DNA of 35,140 bases from a virus. Positions within the stretch are counted from its first letter, which is position 1. The number at the start of each line of letters is the position of its first letter. The position numbers were made by a program, and so were the translations under genes. Shown here piece by piece: positions 25,768 through 32,116 of the stretch. Location: positions 1 to 35,140 of the IMG/VR virus record IMGVR_UViG_3300035204_001535; one strand, given 5' to 3'. The notes beneath the pieces were generated by a model. It saw nothing but the letters and a program-made list of their open reading frames with translations. It had not been told where the DNA came from and did no database searches.

Positions 25768-26412
25768 ATGAAAACAATAATAGATAGTTATCGTGAACAA
25801 GTAGATAACACCCCGGAAGAAATATTGGCGAACACCCACTACTTATATCTTAAAGTGGTGGCATATGCTCAACGATATTGGGGAACAGATGATATATATG
25901 CAGAGGCGCATCATTGCGAGAATTGTGATCAACCAAGTAAAGATGGTTACAAGGATTACAATGGTCACAATTTCTGCGAGATATGTTACAATGACTTCGC
26001 AAACCAGGAACCTGAAGAAAAAACCTATGATAAGGAATTATCAGACCTGGCAGACGAGATTCGGGATGCAACTAACAAGGTAATCAGAGAGAAATTGGCT
26101 ACCAAAGAACAAGATGATGAATATCTAGGCAGTACCCAGGAAGATATAGATAGATATGCAGTACTACGGTGGTTTGATAAACACTCACAACCTAACCCAG
26201 ACGGGAATACACTTGCCATCAGGAAAACTGAAATTGATGGACGTATCGATCTGGAAGTGATTGACGTTACTCTTACTGAAGAGTTAATACGTCAAGAATA
26301 CGAAGATGGCGAGGATTCTGTACTATCTGAAATCCTGGATGCGGAAAAATGGCCTGAGGCTACTGGTGAACTTCTGGATGAACATTATCCCCAGGACAAT
26401 GAAGAAGAATAA
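25768..26412 (+). CDS. Hypothetical acidic protein with a Cys4 zinc cluster (214 aa)
   Basis: Residues about 49-71 contain 'HCENCDQPSKDGYKDYNGH' followed by 'FCEICY', a CxxC...CxxC pattern of zinc ribbons or LIM-like knuckles. The rest is acidic and helical ('KELSDLADEIRDATNKVIRE', C-terminal 'DEHYPQDNEEE'). Strong AAGGAGAG precedes the ATG. Possible role as protein- or nucleic-acid-binding regulator. The family is not recognised. It lies between two unknown genes and integrase in the leader-tagged block. Confidence 0.7.
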   Translation: MKTIIDSYREQVDNTPEEILANTHYLYLKVVAYAQRYWGTDDIYAEAHHCENCDQPSKDGYKDYNGHNFCEICYNDFANQEPEEKTYDKELSDLADEIRDATNKVIREKLATKEQDDEYLGSTQEDIDRYAVLRWFDKHSQPNPDGNTLAIRKTEIDGRIDLEVIDVTLTEELIRQEYEDGEDSVLSEILDAEKWPEATGELLDEHYPQDNEEE

Positions 26413-26425
26413 CCTATAACACCAT

Positions 26426-26480
26426 GCCGGTGTGGTATATCACCGGCAAGATTTTCATAAACAAGACAAAGGAGAGAACA
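26426..26480 (+). promoter_or_regulatory. Hairpin leader copy 5 (before integrase)
   Basis: Same GCCGGTG/CACCGGC stem and 8-base loop as copy 3, then AAGATTTTCATAAACAAG and AAGGAGAGAACA before ATG 26481. Confidence 0.7.
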
Positions 26481-27644
26481 ATGAAAAGTAGACTAGAAAA
26501 GCGTGGAAAAGTATGGTGGTATGCATCTGGTAGCCGTAATGATAGAATCAGAAAATCACTCGGCACCGGTAACAAGCATATTGCTGAAGAACGGCAAAGA
26601 GCCTTAGACCAGGAATCCTGGATCAAGGAAAATTGCCCTGGTATTTACATTCAGGAATTGCTAGATCGTTCAAAGATCAACTTTGAAGATGTTGTTTCAT
26701 ACATCAAAGATAGTGGCAGTACTGTTGTATCTATAACCTTGCAGAAGTTTGCTGAATCGTGGTTAGATGGCATTGAGTTTAAAACTCCAAAGACTGAAAA
26801 AACTAAACGGCAAAGGGTTAAAACCTTTATCAGTTTTTTTGGTAAAGATGTTACAGTTGACCAGGTGACAGCTACTGACGTTAACGGGTTTTTAGCTAAA
26901 CTGTTGGCAGATAATTATGCTGAAAGTACCAGGCAATCATACTTGACGGTTATTAAGGAGTTTTTCTCAGTAGCAACCGAAAGGTATAACCTGCCATTGA
27001 ACCCGGCAAAGTCAACAGAGACTACCAAGATCAAGGTAAAGGCAACTCCGAAAGATCCGATTTCAGGAGAATTGTTATTCAAGACAATTGCCCGCACGAC
27101 TGTTGAACTGTACCGGAAACTGTCTAAGCTACATCCAAAGCGTGGCTTTACATCGGAGTCAGCCAGGAAAGATCAAGCATTTTGGTCGATCATGGCCTAC
27201 ACCGGGGTAGCACCAATAGATGCATCTAGCTTGCAACCTGGAGATTTTGAGAATTTTGGCAAAGCCAGAACCAAGGTCGAAAACAATCATTCGGTGAGTG
27301 TTTACCTGGTAAGGGTAAAACAGTTGCTGAAGTTTGGTGATGATATTTTTGGCATCTGGTCAAAAAAACCATCTACCAGGGACAGCCAGATCGGTCAAAG
27401 CCGGGAACGGTTCAAGATACTGACAGATGGATGGACTTTTAAAGCCATTAGGCTATTTTACCTGAACGAACTTGAGGAAGAAGGTGCAAACCGGAAAACC
27501 ATCAAGGGTTTGGTAGGCCATAGCGAAAACTCACTAACGGCTGACAAGTACTACTTGAGAGGGAAAGAATCTGAGATGAAACAGGCCTCGCAGAGTTTAG
27601 CCGACAAATATGATTACTTACGGGAGGAGGTTGAAAATGACTAA
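26481..27644 (+). CDS. int: Tyrosine-family integrase, atypical catalytic set
   Basis: The start at 26481 (MKSRLEKRGKVWWYASG) follows AAGGAGAG. An earlier in-frame ATG at 26424 lies in the hairpin. Three parts: N-terminal arm-binding-like region (1-90); SAM-like core-binding domain (about 95-185, 'TLQKFAESWLDG...TRQSYLTVIKEFFSVA'); C-terminal catalytic domain with 'TFKAIRLFYLNEL' (box II, with Lys where His is usual), 'KGLVGHSENSLTADKYY' (His and nucleophile Tyr). The first catalytic Arg expected in 'TGLR' is Ala in 'YTGVAPIDASSL'. CTnDOT-type integrases also lack it, so the enzyme may still work. It inserts or excises the phage genome at att sites, which I could not locate. Confidence 0.85.
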   Translation: MKSRLEKRGKVWWYASGSRNDRIRKSLGTGNKHIAEERQRALDQESWIKENCPGIYIQELLDRSKINFEDVVSYIKDSGSTVVSITLQKFAESWLDGIEFKTPKTEKTKRQRVKTFISFFGKDVTVDQVTATDVNGFLAKLLADNYAESTRQSYLTVIKEFFSVATERYNLPLNPAKSTETTKIKVKATPKDPISGELLFKTIARTTVELYRKLSKLHPKRGFTSESARKDQAFWSIMAYTGVAPIDASSLQPGDFENFGKARTKVENNHSVSVYLVRVKQLLKFGDDIFGIWSKKPSTRDSQIGQSRERFKILTDGWTFKAIRLFYLNELEEEGANRKTIKGLVGHSENSLTADKYYLRGKESEMKQASQSLADKYDYLREEVEND

Positions 27645-27825
27645 AAATAATTTTAGTTGGGACGAATTTGATGAAACAAAAGATGAGCCAATGTTACTAC
27701 GGGCAACAATCACAAAGGACCAATATGCTGAATTTAAAATTCAGGCCACCAGGTCTGGTGTTAGTATCCCGGAATTTATTGGATCGGTTTTGAAAACCCA
27801 TCTGCGAAAGTCCAAGGTCAAATAA
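27637..27825 (+). CDS. Small RHH-like protein (62 aa)
   Basis: The ATG at 27637 follows GGGAGGAGG and overlaps the integrase stop by eight bases, so it is translated with integrase. An upstream in-frame ATG at 27610 is less likely. The C-terminal part, 'MLLRATITKDQYAEFKIQ' then 'GVSIPEFIGSVLKTHL', has strand-helix-helix spacing like ribbon-helix-helix (CopG/Arc) proteins. It could be a DNA-binding partner of integrase or an autoregulator. The fold assignment is by pattern. Confidence 0.65.
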   Translation: MTKNNFSWDEFDETKDEPMLLRATITKDQYAEFKIQATRSGVSIPEFIGSVLKTHLRKSKVK

Positions 27826-27866
27826 AAAAAGCCCCGCTGGGTGATACCGGTGGGGCTTTTTTTTTA
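27824..27866. terminator. Bidirectional Rho-independent terminator
   Basis: AGCCCC pairs with GGGGCT, with further inner pairs (one or two wobble) around a short loop. The stem is flanked by an A run on the left and nine T on the right, so it can end both the plus-strand integrase block and the convergent minus-strand early operon. Confidence 0.85.
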
Positions 27867-27884
27867 CATGGAACCCGCCAGTTT

Positions 27885-28160
27885 TCATTTGAGCCGGACT
27901 ATTTTTCTAATATCCTCTATTGCTCTATGGGTCCCAATTTTCCTAGAATCAAATTTTTGTATTGTTTCTCTAACGTCTCCGATCATTCTATCTAGCTGGT
28001 AGGTAGTGGCAATCATAGCATCCATTTTGTTTTCCACTTTATTAATGGCGTTTAAAATGGAATCCAGCTTACCCTTTGTATCTGTCCCTACGTTCTTCCC
28101 TAAGTTTTTTATCTTTTGCCTCATACTTTTTATCGTATTCATCAGCCTTTCTTTTTTCAT
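27885..28160 (-). CDS. Coiled-coil protein overlapping the FmdB-like gene (91 aa)
   Basis: Last gene of the early operon. The frame opens at 28166 (ATG ATT ATG). The second ATG at 28160 has AAAGG a better distance upstream and is used here; a third ATG at 28142 also has GAAAGG nearby. The product is a long charged helix ('NTIKSMRQKIKNLGKNVG', 'LDSILNAINKVENKMDAMI') ending 'GTHRAIEDIRKIVRLK', likely coiled-coil. It shares about 90 bases with the upstream gene in another frame. Function unknown. Confidence 0.6.
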   Translation of the reverse strand: MKKERLMNTIKSMRQKIKNLGKNVGTDTKGKLDSILNAINKVENKMDAMIATTYQLDRMIGDVRETIQKFDSRKIGTHRAIEDIRKIVRLK

Positions 28161-28362
28161 AATCATCCTTTCCCTGATTTGATAGTTTATTGTAATCTGT
28201 TGAATAAAATCCTTGACCTTTAAAGTGTACTGGAGTGGAGTTATAAACTCGTTTCAGATTACCGGCACAATTCCCGCATTGTTCTTTTTGGTTTTCTTTC
28301 ATCCCATGAAATATTTCAAAGGTAGTATCACAGGTTTCACAGCGGTATTCGTAGATTGGCAT
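28069..28362 (-). CDS. FmdB-type zinc ribbon protein (97 aa)
   Basis: The start 'MPIYEYRCETCDTTFEIF' with two CxxC pairs (C8/C11 and the 'CGNC' at about 32-35) is the FmdB/putative regulatory zinc ribbon signature. A short linker with 'GFYSTDY' and a charged helical tail ('KRKADEYDKKYEAKDKKLRE') follow, as in phage-encoded members. The domain is of unknown biochemical role in phages. The gene's tail is overprinted by the next gene. Confidence 0.8.
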   Translation of the reverse strand: MPIYEYRCETCDTTFEIFHGMKENQKEQCGNCAGNLKRVYNSTPVHFKGQGFYSTDYNKLSNQGKDDYEKRKADEYDKKYEAKDKKLREERRDRYKG

Positions 28363-28616
28363 TATTTATTCTCTTTTGTGTGGATTTTACTACATCTAAA
28401 ACAATCTATTTTTTCCAGACCATAGGCCGGTAAGTGATCATAAACATGATACCTTCCCTGCCACTCACAGTATTCCCAAACGGTAGAGCATTTTTCACAA
28501 TATTTTAATTGGTTAATTGTTTTTCTTTTATCAGCAGATCGTTTTATTTTTAGTTTTTCATTGTGTCTGGGTTTTATGATCCAATCCCAAAACTCTGTTT
28601 CTGGGTGTAGTGGCAT
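28362..28616 (-). CDS. Zinc-binding small protein (84 aa)
   Basis: Two CxxC pairs ('YCEKCSTVW' about 39-42 and 'DCFRCSKIH' about 71-74) separated by an aromatic segment ('EYCEWQGRYHVYDHLPAYG') indicate a four-cysteine zinc site. The gene overlaps both neighbours by one base. It resembles HNH-adjacent or zinc ribbon phage proteins in style, but no catalytic His-Asn is seen. Role unknown. Confidence 0.65.
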   Translation of the reverse strand: MPLHPETEFWDWIIKPRHNEKLKIKRSADKRKTINQLKYCEKCSTVWEYCEWQGRYHVYDHLPAYGLEKIDCFRCSKIHTKENK

Positions 28617-28840
28617 TAGTCATCACAAACTTCACAGGATTTATTTTCCTGTACCTCCTCGGCTATAGCATCCGCATTGCTTTGTTGTTTTTCAATTTTT
28701 ACATACATCCTTTGGGCGTTTATAATATCATCCTTGGTAATGTTTTGTTCTTTTGACCCATACCGGATAAGCATAGCCAAACTTTTTTTAATTAATTCTA
28801 CCCCAGGTGGCCCAGAATTAAGTTTGATAATTAATTCCAT
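28616..28840 (-). CDS. Small hypothetical protein (74 aa)
   Basis: A helical protein ('VELIKKSLAMLIRYGSKE', 'DDIINAQRMYVKIEKQQ') ending in a two-cysteine motif 'SCEVCDD'. It overlaps the upstream membrane peptide gene by 10 bases and the downstream zinc-protein gene by one. No family recognised. Confidence 0.6.
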   Translation of the reverse strand: MELIIKLNSGPPGVELIKKSLAMLIRYGSKEQNITKDDIINAQRMYVKIEKQQSNADAIAEEVQENKSCEVCDD

Positions 28841-28956
28841 TTTTTAAGCAGTTCCTGGATCAAGACTATACCAATCATAGAAAACACTAGGATCATCCCT
28901 ATTCCCAGGCCACCGATAAAAAGTGATCCTGATATTTTTATTAATGCCTCAACCAT
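28831..28956 (-). CDS. Single-span membrane peptide (41 aa)
   Basis: An ATG at 28956 with a near-perfect AAAGGAGG seven bases upstream opens 41 codons. The product is one hydrophobic helix ('LFIGGLGIGMILVFSMIGIV') between a short acidic start and a lysine-rich end, so it should sit in the inner membrane. Shape resembles small OadG-like subunits or a superinfection-exclusion/holin-like peptide, but homology is not claimed. Confidence 0.7.
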   Translation of the reverse strand: MVEALIKISGSLFIGGLGIGMILVFSMIGIVLIQELLKKWN

Positions 28957-29296
28957 TATTTACCTCCTTTGAATAATTTTCTAATGCATATTTTTTATAC
29001 TTTTCAGATTCTTTTCTTTCTTCCAGGTATTGTTCCAGGTCCATGGTGATTCTTGATTTTTGGTTATCACCTCTATGGATCAGCCAATCGGCATTTCCCT
29101 GGTCCATCCATTTGGGTGCTTTCCTGCGCTTGCATTGGATTTTCATATCATCCGCGACCAGGTCTATATCTTCAGTTAGTCCCAGGCTCCTTCCGTCGCT
29201 GGCATATGCTCTGGTACAATCCATGCCGTATTCGATCATAGTATCTCTTATTTCATATTCATACCGGTTGCCTTTTATTTTAGATTTACTTGGCAT
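28949..29296 (-). CDS. PD-(D/E)XK nuclease, Holliday-junction-resolvase-like (115 aa)
   Basis: The ATG at 29296 has GGGAGA 8 bases upstream and starts the conserved part (MPSKSKIKGNRYEYEIRDT). A longer frame to 29464 that overlaps the previous stop (TAATG) would add 56 residues and could be used instead. The motif 'NRYEYEIRD', 'LTEDIDLVADDMKIQCKRRK' gives Glu, Asp and Gln-x-Lys, as in archaeal-type Hjc and phage resolvases. It probably resolves recombination or replication junctions before packaging (family inference). Confidence 0.75.
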   Translation of the reverse strand: MPSKSKIKGNRYEYEIRDTMIEYGMDCTRAYASDGRSLGLTEDIDLVADDMKIQCKRRKAPKWMDQGNADWLIHRGDNQKSRITMDLEQYLEERKESEKYKKYALENYSKEVNNG

Positions 29297-29463
29297 ATTG
29301 TCTTTCTCCCAATTATCTAGATTGTCATTAATAATTTCTTCAAATTCAAAAACCACTTTACCTTTCCTTTCGTAGACCCAATTCATAGGATTGCTATGCA
29401 GTTGGGATACACTCGTATTATATTTTTGATATACATGAGGCACGCCAATTAAAAAGACGAACA

Positions 29464-30486
29464 TTACTTTGGCCTCAAAAATGCCTGAACCACCCGCATA
29501 TGTTCGCTTATTTCCGGGTCATCACTTTCGGTCACCATTACATCCGGCTCTTTGATTGGTTCGGTACGCTCTGGTGCTTTGTTATGTTTATACTCCCATT
29601 CGCTCACCAGGGTGTCTAATTCGCATGATTTGCACAATTGCCCAATCTGGTACTGCTCTCTGTTTTCAAACACCTCAGAAGATCCACAGGTGATGCAGAA
29701 TCCTTCCCATTGTTTGGCAACTGATTCCCGTTTGTCTACCCGTTCTTTGTTTTGGCTCCTAATGATATATCCAGATATACCATCTGTAAAAAATGTTTTA
29801 GGATTGTTGTATTGTACTTTACCGGAATTGACAAGTTCTACCAGGGTATGGCAAGCAGCCTTAACGCCATCTAAGCTAAAGTCGTTAACAGCTTGCATCA
29901 CGATCGGTCCCCATTTGGTTACCCCTCCTAGGTTATGCAAAGGATCGTAAAGGTTCCCAAAAACAGGTTCAACAATTTTTAAGATTTGAACAGAAAAAGA
30001 TACGCTGTCTTCATTATATATATTCTTATACCCTTCTTGTTCTAATATATTACCATTATTATTATTATATAATATATTAGGGGGGGTGGGGGTGGAACGG
30101 GGGTGGAACGCCGGTGTGTCGCCCGTTGTGTCGCCCGTGTTTTTTCGTGCTTGGTATCTATCGTATTTTACTACACTTACATGCAACCCTAGTGTGTCGC
30201 CCGTTGAACGCACCATACCCCTCCCCGTGAGTACACCGTATGCACGGCGTATTTGGCCTTTGCTGTAACTCTCTCTCCTATAGCCACTTAGCCAGGATAG
30301 GTCATCTCTTATTTCATTGATAGTCCCTTTCCATTCTCCCCGTTTTACGCCTCTTTTATCATCATCTATCCAGTTCACTTTCAGTAGAAAATAGATAAAT
30401 AATTCCCTGGCAATTGGATGGCAATCGTATAATTCGTCAGCTATAATAGCCCGGTTAAGTCTTATGTAATTTCCTTTTGTAGACAT
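29464..30486 (-). CDS. Replication initiator (DnaD/O-like) with zinc finger
   Basis: 340 residues. The N-terminal third has a winged-helix pattern ('FIYFLLKVNW', 'WKGTINEIRDDLSW', 'SKGQIRRAYGVLTGRGMV') like phage replisome organisers. A flexible Asn/Pro-rich middle (about 115-160) is encoded by the iteron region. The C-terminal part has a Cys4 knuckle ('FCITCGSS' ... 'LCKSCE', C264, C267, C285, C288). It likely binds the origin within its own gene and recruits host helicase, as lambda O does. No helicase or polymerase is encoded in the window. The function is inferred from layout. Confidence 0.7.
   Translation of the reverse strand: MSTKGNYIRLNRAIIADELYDCHPIARELFIYFLLKVNWIDDDKRGVKRGEWKGTINEIRDDLSWLSGYRRESYSKGQIRRAYGVLTGRGMVRSTGDTLGLHVSVVKYDRYQARKNTGDTTGDTPAFHPRSTPTPPNILYNNNNGNILEQEGYKNIYNEDSVSFSVQILKIVEPVFGNLYDPLHNLGGVTKWGPIVMQAVNDFSLDGVKAACHTLVELVNSGKVQYNNPKTFFTDGISGYIIRSQNKERVDKRESVAKQWEGFCITCGSSEVFENREQYQIGQLCKSCELDTLVSEWEYKHNKAPERTEPIKEPDVMVTESDDPEISEHMRVVQAFLRPK
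30042..30204. other. Putative replication origin: iterons plus AT-rich stretch
   Basis: Inside the initiator gene lie three 12-bp copies of TGTGTCGCCCGT (30115-30126 and 30127-30138 in exact tandem, 30193-30204), two tandem GGGGTGGAACG (30089-30099, 30100-30110) and, next to them, an AT-rich stretch with two copies of TAATATATTA (30043-30052, 30070-30079). Iterons beside an AT-rich unwinding element inside an O-like gene is the lambda-type origin plan. Confidence 0.65.
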
Positions 30487-30649
30487 TGTACCAGTATCTT
30501 AGTTTTTCAAGTAACCTTTCAAATTGTTGGGAAGACAGGGTATGTAATGGGCGTGTTTCCCCGATTAGAATATTTTTGATGAATAATAATTTTTTTGGTC
30601 CCAGGACTTTTTCTGCTTTGATATATTTTTTCAGGCATTCTACATCCAT
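30455..30649 (-). CDS. Small hypothetical protein (64 aa)
   Basis: An ATG at 30649 within the last codons of the upstream nuclease-like gene opens a basic helical product ('LKKYIKAEKVLGPKKLLFI', 'SSQQFERLLEKLRYWYNVYK'). It overlaps the initiator start by 32 bases, so it is coupled to it. No domain recognised. It could assist the initiator, which is inference from coupling. Confidence 0.55.
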   Translation of the reverse strand: MDVECLKKYIKAEKVLGPKKLLFIKNILIGETRPLHTLSSQQFERLLEKLRYWYNVYKRKLHKT

Positions 30650-31110
30650 TTTGTGTGTAGATCATTTCGCTCTATTACATATGATGGCCCATGGCCCAGG
30701 TCTTTTAAGCTGGATTTATTAATAAGTTCTTCTTCTGTTGCAAAGCCTACAATTTGATACTTTGGCATCTTTCCGGTAACCAGTACATAAAGGTCACAAT
30801 TGCCTAGTTTTTTAGTACGAACACATACCAATCTGCCATCAATGTACCTTGTGGTTTTTACATCAATCCTATGGGCATTTGACGTAATACAATCATACTC
30901 GTCAGGTCCATGATATGTTAGTTCTGGATAGATATTAAATGCCTTGCAGAAGGCTAATTCCCCTCCTGCACCGTTTAAATCAATTTCCCACATGCTTTGT
31001 TTTCCTCCTATTTTTGGTTGAGTACGGTTAGCCAGCCTCGCTCTTTTGTGTCTCTCTTCCGCTACTCGTGTTGCCATTAGTTGCTCTATTTGGTTTAGTG
31101 TTATTTCCAT
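30640..31110 (-). CDS. PD-(D/E)XK nuclease-like protein (156 aa)
   Basis: Core pattern 'LNGAGGELAFCKAF' (Glu51), 'DEYDCITSNAHRIDVKTTRY' (Asp73 and Asp83-Val-Lys85), then strands 'CDLYVLVTGKMPKYQIVGF', typical of restriction-like nuclease folds in phages. ATG at 31110; a second ATG 33 bases in is possible. Its 5' part overlaps the 118-residue frame's end by about 83 bases. Likely a DNA-modifying or repair nuclease of the early block. Confidence 0.7.
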   Translation of the reverse strand: MEITLNQIEQLMATRVAEERHKRARLANRTQPKIGGKQSMWEIDLNGAGGELAFCKAFNIYPELTYHGPDEYDCITSNAHRIDVKTTRYIDGRLVCVRTKKLGNCDLYVLVTGKMPKYQIVGFATEEELINKSSLKDLGHGPSYVIERNDLHTKWM

Positions 31111-31342
31111 TGATAGCCTGGTTTAGTTTATTGGTAATGTCAAACTCATCTTTTACCGGCTTACCATCCTTTGTGTACTTATGCTGAATGGCAGCAGCCA
31201 GGATGCTTGAGTTTTTTCTCCTGGTTAAGTAAAAATTTGCCCGTTCAATAAGATCCGTGAACGTAAAGTCTTCAAAGACTATATCTTCCCACTCCCCGTA
31301 TTCATTGTCAAATTGCACACTTGCGTAAAAAACTATTTCCAT
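31028..31342 (-). CDS. Small hypothetical early protein (104 aa)
   Basis: Start at 31342 (MEIVFYASVQFDNEYGEWED) because AAGGAGG lies nine bases upstream. The acidic beta-type N-terminal part is followed by a helix ('FTDLIERANFYLTRRKNSSI') and a low-complexity Asn/Gly/Ser tail ('NGNNTKPNRATNGNTSSG') that overlaps the next gene. No known domain. Confidence 0.6.
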   Translation of the reverse strand: MEIVFYASVQFDNEYGEWEDIVFEDFTFTDLIERANFYLTRRKNSSILAAAIQHKYTKDGKPVKDEFDITNKLNQAINGNNTKPNRATNGNTSSGRETQKSEAG

Positions 31343-31344
31343 TA

Positions 31345-31512
31345 TTATTTCCTCCTTGTTTTTTTCTGAATATCCCAGCCCCACTTTCTAAGATGTTGTA
31401 CTCCATTTCTAGTATGAGACTTTATAGTACCTTTTTGTAGATCATAGGTAGCCATTACTGTTTGACCATTTGTATTTACAATATATACACTTCTGCAGAT
31501 TGTTTTTAACAT
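31345..31512 (-). CDS. Small hypothetical protein (55 aa)
   Basis: An ATG at 31512, overlapping the stop of the upstream zinc-finger gene by a few bases, opens 55 codons (MLKTICRSVYIVNTNGQT ... WGWDIQKKTRRK). Its final codons contain the AGGAGG that serves the next gene. The product is short, basic and beta-type. It closes a gap between two genes in a tightly packed operon. Family unknown. Confidence 0.6.
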   Translation of the reverse strand: MLKTICRSVYIVNTNGQTVMATYDLQKGTIKSHTRNGVQHLRKWGWDIQKKTRRK

Positions 31513-31733
31513 TCTGGATCATCCTGAACGCCTTTTTTAGCATCCTTATGGGCAAATCCCGGTCCTAGCGGATGTTTATGTACCTTTGGATCACCAGATG
31601 GGTTTGCCATTGAGTATGGTGGCCCATAATTTTGAATTTCATTTTTTTCCAGGCATGTATAACAGACCCGCTCATCGGTGTCCATTAGTGTATGGTGGAA
31701 CTGACGGTTACAATCGTTGCATGTAAATACCAT
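31506..31733 (-). CDS. Zinc-finger small protein (75 aa)
   Basis: Two CxxC pairs ('TCNDCNRQFHHT' and 'VCYTCLEKN') form a Cys4 zinc ribbon. The C-terminal half is Pro/Gly/His-rich ('HKHPLGPGFAHKDAKKG'). AGAGGAA precedes the ATG. One of four small Cys4 proteins in the early operon; likely nucleic-acid or protein binding. Confidence 0.65.
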   Translation of the reverse strand: MVFTCNDCNRQFHHTLMDTDERVCYTCLEKNEIQNYGPPYSMANPSGDPKVHKHPLGPGFAHKDAKKGVQDDPEC

Positions 31734-31735
31734 AT

Positions 31736-32047
31736 TTATTCCTCTTTAATTTTTGTGGTATATATGTATATAGGAGTAAAGTCACCATGATAGCTGTTTT
31801 CAATATTGAACCAGAACCAATCAAAAGCCTCTTCATTTGTCATGGGTGAATTATTTAATCGAATGGTATGGATTATTTTTTCAATGCTATAAACCAATTG
31901 CCCCTTGCTTGTTATACTAATTACACAATTATCGTATCCATCACATTTAAGGGTTTCTCCAGGTTCGCCATATAATTCCATCAGTTCATCTATCAATTCT
32001 GTTTTTTTACTCATTTGTGGTTTAGTTGTGCCACTTAATAATGCCAC
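31736..32047 (-). CDS. Hypothetical protein (103 aa), GTG start inside an inverted repeat
   Basis: Frame opens with GTG at 32047 (MALLSGTTKPQMSKKTEL); an internal ATG at 32014 is an alternative. Neither has a well-placed ribosome site: AAGGAG is 18 bases before the GTG. The product is acidic and mixed ('ELIDELMELYGEPGETLK', 'AFDWFWFNIENSYHGDF'). A 12-bp inverted repeat brackets the start region. Family unknown. Confidence 0.55.
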   Translation of the reverse strand: MALLSGTTKPQMSKKTELIDELMELYGEPGETLKCDGYDNCVISITSKGQLVYSIEKIIHTIRLNNSPMTNEEAFDWFWFNIENSYHGDFTPIYIYTTKIKEE

Positions 32048-32112
32048 GAAAGATATTATCCGAGACTCCTTGTTATTACTTAGTGGATGCTCAATGGTAA
32101 CATTATTAAGTG
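32032..32112. repeat. 12-bp inverted repeat around a start codon
   Basis: CACTTAATAATG (32032-32043) is the exact reverse complement of CATTATTAAGTG (32101-32112), 57 bases apart. A third related copy, CCACTAAGTAATAAC on the minus strand, lies between (32072-32086). On the transcript this folds over AAGGAG and the GTG start. Confidence 0.6.
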
Positions 32113-32116
32113 ACTG

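Noticed and set aside
25144-26464. 46-bp exact repeat as a transposon or CRISPR-type repeat
   Set aside because: Only two copies with a kilobase of genes between them, no transposase or regular spacers. It fits the leader family better.
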